DNA from: an uncultured Nioella sp.
Lineage (GTDB): Bacteria > Pseudomonadota > Alphaproteobacteria > Rhodobacterales > Rhodobacteraceae
Reading direction: 5' to 3'
Assembly: GCA_947495575.1 (NCBI GenBank)
Contig: CANLZL010000001.1
Location: 434,001-498,000, forward strand
DNA length: 64,000 nt
Shown here: one piece after another, positions 8,582 through 16,001 of the stretch
How the letters are laid out: every line of letters starts with the position of its first letter
How positions within the stretch are numbered: position 1 is the stretch's first letter
The notes under the pieces: model-generated
Databases searched by the model: none
The model's input: the letters and a program-made list of their open reading frames with translations, nothing else
Told to the model about the DNA's origin: nothing
Program-made: the position numbers and the translations under genes

Positions 8582-8597
8582 GTGCAACCGGTTGCAC
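8582..8597. promoter_or_regulatory. LacI-family operator upstream of lacI-type gene
   Basis: Perfect 16-bp palindrome with half-site GTGCAACC, 54 bp before the regulator start codon. It shares the core TGCAACCGGTTGCA with the operator at 2189-2210, which supports autoregulation and assigns the regulator to the sugar operons about 6 kb away. Confidence 0.8.
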
Positions 8598-8608
8598 TGT
8601 GCGATGGC

Positions 8609-9331
8609 TTATCCAAATACCCTGCGGTAAAGGCCGATGGGCAGCCAGGACCCCAGTCGAAAGAATGTGGCCATCTGCCAGGGGAAGGAAACGGCAAAGC
8701 GGCGACTTTGCATCGCGTTGACGACCCGCGCGGCGGCCTCCTCTGGAGAGAGAATAAACGGCATGGAGAACCTGTTTTTATTGGTCAGGCGTGTTCGGAT
8801 ATAGCCCGGATTGATCTGCTGGACCCGAATGCCCATCGGCGAAAGATCCATGTAGAGGTTTTCTGCCAAATGCATCAGGGCGGCCTTGCTGGCGCCATAC
8901 CCAATAGCGCCGGGAAGTCCGCGAAACCCGGCGAGCGACCCAATCAGCACAATATGGCCTTCACCACGTCGCGACATCTCGGGAACGAGGCGCGACAATA
9001 CCCGCAGCGCTCCGGTGTAGTTCACGTCTGATATCTGCTCGGCCCGCCCCGCCTGCCAATCGGCTGCCGCCATCGGATCATAGGTGCCTGCGCAATAGAT
9101 GATCCCGTCAACCGACGCGGCTGAATTTGCCGCCGCTGTGACAGAGGCATCATCTGTTACATCCATCTGGAGGGCCCGGACCCCGGCATGCGTAACAGCC
9201 AGCTCTTGCAGACGGTCGACAGTTCGGGCCGCCGCGATGACATTTGCGCCTCGGGCCGCAAGGTCGCTGGCCAAGGCCCGGCCAAGGCCTTCGCTTGCGC
9301 CGACGATCAGATAGGTTTTGCCTTTAAACAT
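8609..9331 (-). CDS. Short-chain dehydrogenase/reductase (RpoE-operon member)
   Basis: A 240-residue classical SDR with the cofactor motif GASEGLG (residues 11-17), the NNAG-equivalent YCAGTY, catalytic Ser in IGSLAG and the YGASK motif with catalytic Tyr and Lys. A C-terminal extension rich in aromatic residues (MATFFRLGSWLPIGLYRRVFG) suggests membrane association. It overlaps the DUF3833 gene by 8 bp and is the last gene of the five-gene operon running from 13070. An SDR occupies the same position in the RpoE-controlled operon of Rhodobacter, to my recollection. Its role, perhaps reducing an oxidised lipid intermediate, is not established by the sequence. Confidence 0.87.
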   Translation of the reverse strand: MFKGKTYLIVGASEGLGRALASDLAARGANVIAAARTVDRLQELAVTHAGVRALQMDVTDDASVTAAANSAASVDGIIYCAGTYDPMAAADWQAGRAEQISDVNYTGALRVLSRLVPEMSRRGEGHIVLIGSLAGFRGLPGAIGYGASKAALMHLAENLYMDLSPMGIRVQQINPGYIRTRLTNKNRFSMPFILSPEEAAARVVNAMQSRRFAVSFPWQMATFFRLGSWLPIGLYRRVFG

Positions 9332-9881
9332 GGGCAGGCTGTGGGCGCATCGTCGCCACCAGTTCCGCCACGCGCAATCCGAATTTGCGCATTTCCGAGC
9401 GGTTAATGATTGTTCCGTTCTCCATGAGATACATCCAATCCGTGACATCCAGCACGTGACCACCGGCATCTTGGGGCAGGCGGATGCGGTAGGTCATGCA
9501 CACGGTGGCGCCGCTTTGGCGACCGGTTGCCGTACCGATAATATCGTCTGCCGTCGCTGTGAATGTCCCGTCATTGCCAAGGCTGAGGTGCCAGCACCGC
9601 TCTTGCGAGCTGCCGCTGGCATAAGCAAAGCTTTCGGCCAAAGTTCCGCGTGCACCAGTCCATTCGCCGTTCATATCTGCGGTGAATCTGGAGGTGACAC
9701 TGCCTAGCGGCCCATAGATGACCCCTTCGCACAGGATTGGCCCGTTCAGATGCGTCCGAATGTCAAAAGCCGGTTCGCTGCCGGCATAGGTCGCAGGCGA
9801 TTGGCGGCGAAAGCTGAAGCGCAGTCGGAAGGCCAGCCAACCGCCCAAGGCAATGACCAGAACGGTAAGGATAATACTCAT
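9324..9881 (-). CDS. DUF3833-family membrane-anchored lipocalin-like protein
   Basis: A 185-residue protein with an N-terminal hydrophobic segment (residues 2-20) followed by an alternating beta-strand region consistent with the DUF3833 family. It overlaps its neighbours on both sides by 4-8 bp in a tight operon with a CFA-synthase-like methyltransferase and an SDR. DUF3833 genes accompany such lipid genes in many proteobacteria. A lipid-binding role at the membrane is an inference from this company. No catalytic motif is visible. Confidence 0.82.
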   Translation of the reverse strand: MSIILTVLVIALGGWLAFRLRFSFRRQSPATYAGSEPAFDIRTHLNGPILCEGVIYGPLGSVTSRFTADMNGEWTGARGTLAESFAYASGSSQERCWHLSLGNDGTFTATADDIIGTATGRQSGATVCMTYRIRLPQDAGGHVLDVTDWMYLMENGTIINRSEMRKFGLRVAELVATMRPQPAHV

Positions 9882-11047
9882 CGCAAAACCTCATTTGTGT
9901 GGGCCAATGCCATTTGGCTGACGCCAGTTTGACCGGTCAGAAAGGCGGCGGTGCAACTGCCGAGGTAGAACCGCCAGCTGCGCAGAAATGCGTCGTCATA
10001 GCCAAGCCGCTGAATACGTGCCGCAGCAGAGTCCATCCGGCTTTGCCACGCTTTGCAGGTGGCAGCGTAATGGGTGCCAAAGCGGAATTCATCTGTCAGG
10101 GACAGCCCCGCCCTGTCGGCCTGCTCTGCAACCACCTTGGAGGACAACAGCATACCGCCTGGAAAAATATGGCTGCGAATGAAGTCAGAGCCACGACGAT
10201 AGATGCCGAAATAGTCGTCTGGCACGGTAATGACCTGCAAAACCGCCCTCCCTCCTTCGGCAAGTCGATGTTTCAGGGTCTCGAAATAGGTGGGCCAATA
10301 GCGTTCGCCCACGGCTTCGATCATCTCGACCGACACGATATTGTCATAGCGCCCATCGGCGCTGCGGTAGTCCTGCAGCCGGATGTCGGCGCGACCGTCC
10401 AGGCGGGCATCGGCATAGCCTTTTTGGCTGGGCGAAAGTGTCAGACCGGTAACGTGATGGCCACGATCTGCCGCCGCCTCGGCAAAGCCGCCCCAGCCAC
10501 AGCCAATTTCCAAAACGCGTTCACCGGGCGTCAGACGATCCAGAATCCGAGCATTCTTGCGGTCCTGCGCGCGGCCCAGGTCACTATCGCCCTCAGCGAA
10601 CAGGGCAGAGGAATAGGTCATGCCGGGGTCAAGCCACAGCCCGTAAAACTCGTTTCCAACGTCATAATGCGCGCGGATATTGCGGGCAGCACCGCGTTTG
10701 GAATTGGCCCGGAACAGTGTGTTTATGATCCGTCCTGCAAGGCGGGACCAAAAGTTGCCCCAGGCAAATTGATCCAGCTGATCCATATTCCGAAAGGCAA
10801 TTTCGCAAAGATCCGCGACCGACGAGGTATCCCAAAGGCCCGCCACGTAAGTTTCACCCAGCCCGATATCGCCGCGCGCAGCGCAGGCCGTGATCGTGGG
10901 CCAGTCACGGATATGCATCTCGACCACAGGCGTGCCGTGCCCAAAAACATGCCGTTCACCCTCGGGTGTCAACAGATGCAGGGTGCCGTGGCGGATTTGG
11001 CCGCAGCTGTCCAAGAATGCGCGTTTGACCTGTGATGTCAGGATCAT
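9878..11047 (-). CDS. Cyclopropane-fatty-acyl-phospholipid synthase-family SAM methyltransferase
   Basis: A 389-residue member of the CFA synthase family. The N-terminal lipid-interaction domain is followed by HYDVGNEFYGLWLD (about 128-141), then the SAM-binding motif VLEIGCGWGGF (178-188). The start at 11047 gives an ATGA overlap with the upstream DUF1365 gene. Family enzymes add methylene or methyl groups to double bonds of membrane acyl chains. In Rhodobacter and Rhodopseudomonas, related methyltransferases (UfaM, FufM) methylate acyl chains during furan fatty acid formation. The neighbouring FAD enzyme and RpoE control make that role more likely here than plain cyclopropanation. Confidence 0.9.
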   Translation of the reverse strand: MILTSQVKRAFLDSCGQIRHGTLHLLTPEGERHVFGHGTPVVEMHIRDWPTITACAARGDIGLGETYVAGLWDTSSVADLCEIAFRNMDQLDQFAWGNFWSRLAGRIINTLFRANSKRGAARNIRAHYDVGNEFYGLWLDPGMTYSSALFAEGDSDLGRAQDRKNARILDRLTPGERVLEIGCGWGGFAEAAADRGHHVTGLTLSPSQKGYADARLDGRADIRLQDYRSADGRYDNIVSVEMIEAVGERYWPTYFETLKHRLAEGGRAVLQVITVPDDYFGIYRRGSDFIRSHIFPGGMLLSSKVVAEQADRAGLSLTDEFRFGTHYAATCKAWQSRMDSAAARIQRLGYDDAFLRSWRFYLGSCTAAFLTGQTGVSQMALAHTNEVLR

Positions 11048-11796
11048 TGGGAGCTTACCTCTTGCCTGGGTGGTTCGGGTCGCGTGCGATACCGCGCGCC
11101 CTTGAGTTTCAGTCTGAGCGCGTGCCAATGGATCAACGCCCATGTGCGCGCCGCCCCCATGGGGCGCTTGATCAAATTGCCCAACAGAATGCGGTTGGTC
11201 AGGGGCTGGCGCGGTCCGGTCAGCGTGGCAATGACGCCATCCGGGCCGTTTTCGTGGTGAATGCGGATGGCGATGCGTTTGGGCGAGATGCGGAACTGAA
11301 AGCGATAGCCGCCCTTTACCTCCTGGAACGGAGAGACATGCATCAGCTTTTCGGCCTGCAATACATCGGAGGGCTGGATCGGGGCAAACCCAGGCAAGGC
11401 GCAGAGATAGCTGTGGCGATCGCCGAACGTGTTGGTCACCTCAGCGATCACAGCCAGCAAATCGTCACCACGAAAGGCCAGCCAAAAGCTGACCGGATTG
11501 AACACCCGACCGAGAAGGGCGGGTTGAGTCAAAAGCCGGATATCAGAGCCCTTGAGGCCCGCATCACCAAAGACCTCGCGGGCCCAGGCCACGCCACGGC
11601 CCGCTTTTGGTGCGCCGCCATGGTCCCGGTCTTGCACCGAGTAAAGCCCGCGCCGGTTGCGGGCAAATAGGGCAGGGCCATCCGCCGCCTCCGGGTCGAT
11701 CAACACGTAATCCAAATCATGTGTGAAGGCGTGATTGATCGCGCCGCGCCGGGCGTGGGTGGTCTGTGACCGGATATAATCGGGCCAAAAGCTCAT
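11044..11796 (-). CDS. DUF1365-family protein of the fatty-acid modification operon
   Basis: A 250-residue protein of family DUF1365, recognisable by PVSFWLAF and the EVTNTFGDRHSY segment. DUF1365 genes are almost always found between an FAD amine-oxidase-like gene and a CFA-synthase-like gene, as here, with ATGA overlaps on both sides (11044-11047 and 11793-11796). Work on furan fatty acid synthesis in Rhodobacter names a desaturase, UfaD, and an oxygen-inserting protein, UfaO. A DUF1365 protein could be one of the partners, but I do not assign which. No transmembrane segments are obvious. Confidence 0.85.
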   Translation of the reverse strand: MSFWPDYIRSQTTHARRGAINHAFTHDLDYVLIDPEAADGPALFARNRRGLYSVQDRDHGGAPKAGRGVAWAREVFGDAGLKGSDIRLLTQPALLGRVFNPVSFWLAFRGDDLLAVIAEVTNTFGDRHSYLCALPGFAPIQPSDVLQAEKLMHVSPFQEVKGGYRFQFRISPKRIAIRIHHENGPDGVIATLTGPRQPLTNRILLGNLIKRPMGAARTWALIHWHALRLKLKGARYRTRPEPPRQEVSSQ

Positions 11797-13070
11797 GCAG
11801 GTACCCTGTCCATCTGGCGCACAATCCGCACGGCGCTGGCAAAGCCATCCTCGTGGAACCCGTGACGCGTGTAGGCACCCGCAAACCAGGTTCGGTTCTG
11901 CCCTTGCATCGCGCGCAATTGGTCCTGGGCGCGCAAGGCGCCGTGATCAAACACCGGATGAGCAAAAGTCACGTGGTCATAGACTTTGCTCTGGTCGATT
12001 TCATGGGCCGGGTTCAACGTCACGAACATAGGATCGGTCTCAGGAAGGTTTTGCAGCCGGTTCATCCAGTAGGTCACACCAACCCTGTCTCGAGTTACGC
12101 CGGTTTCGGCCTGATAGACCCATGAGGACCAAACCGGTTTGCGTTTGGGCATCTGGGCCTCGTCGTGATGTAGCCAGACCTCATTATCCTGAAACCGGAT
12201 CGCGCCGAGGGCGGCGGTTTCATCTTTGTTCGGCTGCGCCAGTAGGCGAAGGGCCTGATCGGAATGGCAGGCAAAAATCACCTCGTCAAAGCGGTCGCTT
12301 CCCCGGGCGCTATGGACCGTGGCGCCAAGCCCGTCGCGGCTGACGCCTTGCACCGGGCACCCGATGTTCAGGGTAACACCGTCGCTCAAAAGACGCTCTT
12401 GCAGGCGCGAGACATAGGCGCGGCTGCCGCCCTCAACCGTCCACCACTGATGTTGGCCGGTGACCGACATCAGCGCATGGTTCTTGAAAAACTGCACAAT
12501 GGCGCGCGCGGGAAAGGCGAGGATCTGCTCGGGCGGGGTGGACCAGATCGCGCCGCACAGGGGCGCTAAATAGTACTGGCGGAACCAATCCCCCATCCGC
12601 AATTCCGTCAGGAGATCCTCGATCGTGGCGGTCTCATCCTCCGCCAACGCCTCAGCCTTCGCATTGAAGCGAAGGATGTCGCGCATCATTCTGAGAAAGC
12701 CCGGCCGAGCGATATTGCTGCGCTGAGCCAGAAGCGCATTCATGTCGCGAAGCCCGTATTCGATCCGACCCTGATCAATCGACGCGCCGAAGCTCATGTC
12801 GCTTTTCACAACCGGAACATCGAGGTCGCGAAACATGGCCGTTAGATGCGGATAGTTCGCGTAATTGAAAACGATGAAACCCGTATCGACCGGCTGCGTT
12901 CCGTCCCGGCCCGCCATTACAGTTCGCGCATGCCCGCCCAGGCGCGGTTCGGCTTCAAAGAGCGTAACCTCAGCGCGCGTAGACAAAAGATAGGCCGCGG
13001 CAAGGCCTGAAATGCCACCCCCGATAATGGCTACTCGTTTATCACTGGGAAATGGGGCGTCAAATGACAT
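11793..13070 (-). CDS. FAD-dependent amine-oxidase-like flavoprotein (putative fatty acyl desaturase/oxidase)
   Basis: A 425-residue flavoprotein. The N-terminal dinucleotide motif VAIIGGGISGLAAAYLL (13-29) is followed by FEAEPRLGGHA and the C-terminal FAD contact region FAGAYTRHGFHEDGFASA. It is the first gene of the operon that continues with DUF1365, a CFA-like methyltransferase, DUF3833 and an SDR. It is read from an RpoE-type promoter about 20-70 bp upstream of its ATG. Similar flavoproteins beside CFA-like genes are annotated as cyclopropane/cyclopropene fatty acid proteins, and in Rhodobacter they belong to the singlet oxygen response. Desaturation of methylated acyl chains is the likely reaction. 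Confidence 0.88.
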   Translation of the reverse strand: MSFDAPFPSDKRVAIIGGGISGLAAAYLLSTRAEVTLFEAEPRLGGHARTVMAGRDGTQPVDTGFIVFNYANYPHLTAMFRDLDVPVVKSDMSFGASIDQGRIEYGLRDMNALLAQRSNIARPGFLRMMRDILRFNAKAEALAEDETATIEDLLTELRMGDWFRQYYLAPLCGAIWSTPPEQILAFPARAIVQFFKNHALMSVTGQHQWWTVEGGSRAYVSRLQERLLSDGVTLNIGCPVQGVSRDGLGATVHSARGSDRFDEVIFACHSDQALRLLAQPNKDETAALGAIRFQDNEVWLHHDEAQMPKRKPVWSSWVYQAETGVTRDRVGVTYWMNRLQNLPETDPMFVTLNPAHEIDQSKVYDHVTFAHPVFDHGALRAQDQLRAMQGQNRTWFAGAYTRHGFHEDGFASAVRIVRQMDRVPA

Positions 13071-13096
13071 GGGTCGTCCTTTTGATTATTGTATGG

Positions 13097-13126
13097 TCGA
13101 TACGGCCATGATGTTTTTTTGGATCA
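13097..13126 (-). promoter_or_regulatory. RpoE-type promoter for the fatty-acid operon
   Basis: On the minus strand, TGATCC (13126-13121) is followed after exactly 18 bp by TATCGA (13102-13097). TGATCC is the -35 element recognised by the Rhodobacter RpoE sigma factor. Transcription would begin about 15-20 bp before the ATG of the flavoprotein gene at 13070. Confidence 0.75.
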
Positions 13127-13130
13127 AAAA

Positions 13131-13160
13131 TGATCCAGAAATTGCGCAGCCCCGTAATGT
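13131..13160 (+). promoter_or_regulatory. RpoE-type promoter for rpoE-chrR (autoregulation)
   Basis: TGATCC (13131-13136), an 18-bp spacer, then TAATGT (13155-13160). This -35 lies only 4 bp from the oppositely oriented -35 at 13121-13126, forming GGATCA-N4-TGATCC, so both promoters face away from one shared centre. It precedes the sigma gene start by about 90 bp. Confidence 0.75.
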
Positions 13161-13251
13161 TCGTATGTTGATCGCAACCGAGACCTCTGAGGCAGTGTCT
13201 GCGCGAGGGCTGCCCCGCGCGCATCCACCCTATAGAAAGGAGCAGGCACAC

Positions 13252-13812
13252 GTGACCTGCGACCGCGATCTATCTGAGCAAACCCAGTGGATGCTGGCGA
13301 TCCGGAACAATCGGGACCGGTCGGCATTCGCGCAACTATTTGATTTTTATGCGCCGCGTCTGAAAGGGTTCGTTATGCGGACCGGCACCAGCGCGGCAGA
13401 GGCGGAAGAGATTGTGCAGGACGTAATGCTGACAGTTTGGAGAAAGGCCGCGCAGTTCGATCCTGAGCGTGCGCAGGTCTCTGGCTGGATTTATCAGATT
13501 ACCCGCAATCGACAGATCGACGTTGTGCGCCGGACGTCACGCGCAATGCCGGAAGAACTGAAACAGACCGACGAACATGAACCCGATGCCGGACAAATTT
13601 TGGCAGTCGAACAAGAGGCCAGCCGCTTGAAACTCGCTTTGGCCCGCCTAAAACCAGATCAACGGATGATGGTCGAGAAAGCCTATCTGGGCGAGTTGAC
13701 CCATCAAGAGATCCAAGACGAAACAGGCCTGCCGCTTGGCACAATCAAATCCAGGATCCGCCTGGGGCTGGAGCGGCTGCGACATGAACTTAAAGGGCTG
13801 AGAGAGCCATGA
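13252..13812 (+). CDS. rpoE: ECF sigma factor RpoE (singlet oxygen / oxidative stress response)
   Basis: A 186-residue group IV sigma factor. Region 2 (about 25-95) includes FAQLFDFYAPRLKGFVMR and EAEEIVQDVMLTVW. Region 4 (about 125-180) has the HTH ELTHQEIQDETGLPLGTIKSR. I chose the GTG at 13252 because GAAAGGAG lies about 10 bp upstream; an upstream extension would run into the promoter. It overlaps chrR by 4 bp. The pairing with chrR and the divergent lipid operon matches Rhodobacter RpoE, which is activated by singlet oxygen and binds TGATCC -35 elements. Two such elements are found in the intergenic region. Confidence 0.93.
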   Translation: MTCDRDLSEQTQWMLAIRNNRDRSAFAQLFDFYAPRLKGFVMRTGTSAAEAEEIVQDVMLTVWRKAAQFDPERAQVSGWIYQITRNRQIDVVRRTSRAMPEELKQTDEHEPDAGQILAVEQEASRLKLALARLKPDQRMMVEKAYLGELTHQEIQDETGLPLGTIKSRIRLGLERLRHELKGLREP

Positions 13813-14444
13813 AGACGATAACGCATCATATTCCAGAGCGGCTGTTGGCCGCCTATGCATCGGGGCGATTGCCGCATGTGTTCGAGGTGGTCGTGGCCAC
13901 CCACATTTCGATGTGTGACGCCTGCCGGGCCGGGTTTGAGGCGCATCAGGCAATGGGTGGCGTTGTCTTGGATGACAGCGACGCGGTTGACCTGAGTGAC
14001 GATCTGAAGGCGGATCTGATGGCGTTGCTGGATCACGAGATGGTCGAACCTGCGCCGGCACAGCGCGACGGGATCTTTCCCGGGCCAGTGGTTGAAGCGC
14101 TTAAATCGCGCCCGCCCCGTTGGAAATCGCTTGGCTTCGGTGTCAAGCAATCCATTTTGGAGGCTGGTTCAGAAGGGTCTCTGCGCCTGCTGCACATTCC
14201 GCCGGGGCAGTCCGTGCCGGATCACGGCCATAACGGTCTGGAGCTGACCCTGGTTCTGCAAGGCAGTTTCCATGATGAAACCGGCGCCTTTGGTGTGGGT
14301 GATCTGGAAGTGGCAGATGATGATCTGGACCACACACCGGTGGCGGGCGACGGCCTGCCTTGTATCTGCCTTGCCGCAACGGACGCACCGCTGAAGTTCA
14401 ACAGCTTTGTGCCGCGCCTGTTACAGCCCTTGTTTCGTATCTGA
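13809..14444 (+). CDS. chrR: ChrR, zinc anti-sigma factor with C-terminal cupin domain
   Basis: A 211-residue ZAS-family anti-sigma factor. The N-terminal zinc-binding anti-sigma domain shows H7 and the H32-x3-C36-x2-C39 motif (HISMCDAC). The C-terminal half (about 110-195) is a cupin domain with PDHGHNGLELTLVLQG, equivalent to the sensor domain required for the singlet oxygen response in Rhodobacter ChrR. It holds RpoE inactive until singlet oxygen or organic peroxides trigger its release. Its start overlaps the sigma gene stop (ATGA), giving coupled, stoichiometric synthesis. All key residues appear intact. Confidence 0.93.
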   Translation: MKTITHHIPERLLAAYASGRLPHVFEVVVATHISMCDACRAGFEAHQAMGGVVLDDSDAVDLSDDLKADLMALLDHEMVEPAPAQRDGIFPGPVVEALKSRPPRWKSLGFGVKQSILEAGSEGSLRLLHIPPGQSVPDHGHNGLELTLVLQGSFHDETGAFGVGDLEVADDDLDHTPVAGDGLPCICLAATDAPLKFNSFVPRLLQPLFRI

Positions 14445-14499
14445 GGACAGATCGTGGGATTTTGAGTGAGGCTCGTCGCGGCCTTGCGGCCACGCCGAT

Positions 14500-14556
14500 C
14501 CGGGCGGGGGGGGGGGGAGCCCCCCGCACCCCCCCGGGGTATTTTCACAAAGAAGA
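14500..14556. terminator. GC-rich hairpin repeat with 12-G run between convergent operons
   Basis: Between the ends of chrR (14444) and urtE (14562) lies a run of 12 G (14506-14517), followed by AGCCCCCC and CCCCCCCGGGGTATTTT, then AAGAAGAAG. The G and C blocks form a very stable hairpin that can terminate both converging transcripts. Elements ending in a GGGTATTTT...AAGAAGAAG pattern are, in my recollection, a recurrent intergenic repeat in Rhodobacterales. Confidence 0.65.
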
Positions 14557-14561
14557 AGGGG

Positions 14562-15257
14562 TCAGACCGTGAAGGCCTCGGCCAGTTCTTCCTTGGTGAG
14601 ATCGGATTTGGCCCGGTCATAAGAGACGGCGCCGCGATCGAGCACGTAGAAATGATCGGCCATCTCATAGGCGAAGTCGAAATATTGCTCGACCAGCACG
14701 ATGGCCATCTCGCCCTGGTCGCGCAGGTAGGAAATGACGCGTCCGATTTGCTGGATGATATTGGGCTGAATGCCCTCGGTCGGTTCATCCAAAAGCAGGA
14801 GCTTGGGTTTGGTGACCAGCGCCCGGCCAATGGCCAACTGTTGTTGCTGACCGCCCGAGAGGTCACCGCCACGACGGTGTTTCATTTCCTTTAGCACCGG
14901 GAAAAGCTCGAAGATTTCATCCTGAATCTTGCGTTCACCGCGCGGCAGGCAGGCCAGCCCGGTTTCCAGATTCTCCTGCACCGTCAGCAAGGGGAAGATC
15001 ATCCGGCCCTGCGGCACGTAGCCCACGCCGCGATGCGCCATGCCATGCGGTGGCGCGGGAGGGACCTCTTCGCCATCAAGGCTTAGCGTGCCGCCGGAGC
15101 GGGCATGGGTGCCGGAGATGGCTTTCAGAAGTGAGGTTTTGCCCACACCATTGGTGCCCATCACACAGGTGGTTTTGCCGAGGTCGGCCTCCATCGTGAT
15201 GCCGTAGAGGATCTGGCTGCCCGAATAGTGCAGGGTCAAATCATTGGTTTTCAACAT
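14562..15257 (-). CDS. urtE: UrtE, urea/amide ABC transporter ATP-binding protein
   Basis: A 231-residue LivF-type ATPase. Walker A is GTNGVGKT (34-41), the signature is LSGGQQQQ, Walker B is LLLLDEP, and the phrase PTEGIQPNIIQQIG is characteristic of UrtE. It is the last gene of the urtABCDE operon, 3 bp after urtD. Together with UrtD it powers the UrtBC channel, using the periplasmic binding protein UrtA. Short-chain amides are an alternative substrate to urea because FmdF-type systems are homologous. Confidence 0.92.
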   Translation of the reverse strand: MLKTNDLTLHYSGSQILYGITMEADLGKTTCVMGTNGVGKTSLLKAISGTHARSGGTLSLDGEEVPPAPPHGMAHRGVGYVPQGRMIFPLLTVQENLETGLACLPRGERKIQDEIFELFPVLKEMKHRRGGDLSGGQQQQLAIGRALVTKPKLLLLDEPTEGIQPNIIQQIGRVISYLRDQGEMAIVLVEQYFDFAYEMADHFYVLDRGAVSYDRAKSDLTKEELAEAFTV

Positions 15258-15260
15258 GGT

Positions 15261-16001
15261 TTACCGCCCCAGATAGACATCGATGACCTCTTGGTTCGAG
15301 GTCACGTGATCCAGACTGCCTTCGGCCAGAACAGAGCCTTCGTGCAGAACGGTCACTTTGCAATTCAGTTTGCGCACGAAATCCATGTCATGTTCAACAA
15401 CGACAACGGCGCGAGTTTTTGCGGCCTCTTTCAACAGCTCGGTGGTGTGATCGCGTTCCGGACCGGTCATGCCGGCGGCGGGTTCATCAACCAGCAAAAG
15501 GCGCGGCTCCTGCGCCAGCAACATACCAATCTCAAGCCACTGCTTTTGCCCATGGCTGAGGATGCCCGCCTGGGTTTGCAAGTGGTCGGACAGACCGATT
15601 TCGGACGCCAGTTCTTCTACCCTTGTGTGATCCTCGGGCGTTGGCCGGAAGAGCAAAACCGCCAGAGGCCCGCGGTCTTTCTTCAGGGCAACCATGAGAT
15701 TGTCGGCCACGGTCTGATCTTCGAACACGGTCGGGCGTTGGAATTTGCGGCCTACGCCCTCGCGCGCGATCTGTGCCTCGTTCAGACCCAGAAGCGAGAC
15801 CGATTTTTCGCCCCAGAGCACCCGACCTTCATCGGGTCTGGTCTTGCCGGTGACGATATCCATGAAGGTGGTTTTGCCTGCGCCATTAGGCCCGATCACC
15901 GCGCGCAATTCCGCCGCGCCGATCTGGAAGGAGAGGTTGTTGATGGCCCGGAATCCGTCAAAGGTGACCGAGACGCCGGAGACTTCCAGAAGCGTGCTCA
16001 T
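15261..16001 (-). CDS. urtD: UrtD, urea/amide ABC transporter ATP-binding protein
   Basis: A 246-residue LivG-type ATPase with Walker A GPNGAGKT (37-44), a signature in the variant form LSHGQKQWLEIGMLL and Walker B LLLVDEPAAGM. The LSHGQKQ variant is typical of UrtD. It overlaps urtC by 4 bp (15998-16001) and precedes urtE by 3 bp. Expected to be cytoplasmic, associated with the inner-membrane UrtB/UrtC permeases. Confidence 0.92.
   Translation of the reverse strand: MSTLLEVSGVSVTFDGFRAINNLSFQIGAAELRAVIGPNGAGKTTFMDIVTGKTRPDEGRVLWGEKSVSLLGLNEAQIAREGVGRKFQRPTVFEDQTVADNLMVALKKDRGPLAVLLFRPTPEDHTRVEELASEIGLSDHLQTQAGILSHGQKQWLEIGMLLAQEPRLLLVDEPAAGMTGPERDHTTELLKEAAKTRAVVVVEHDMDFVRKLNCKVTVLHEGSVLAEGSLDHVTSNQEVIDVYLGR

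Noticed and set aside
9899-11035. A 378-codon plus-strand frame opposite the CFA-synthase-like gene
   Set aside because: The minus-strand gene has an intact SAM motif and operon overlaps; the plus frame has no recognisable domain and is explained by high G+C antisense openness.
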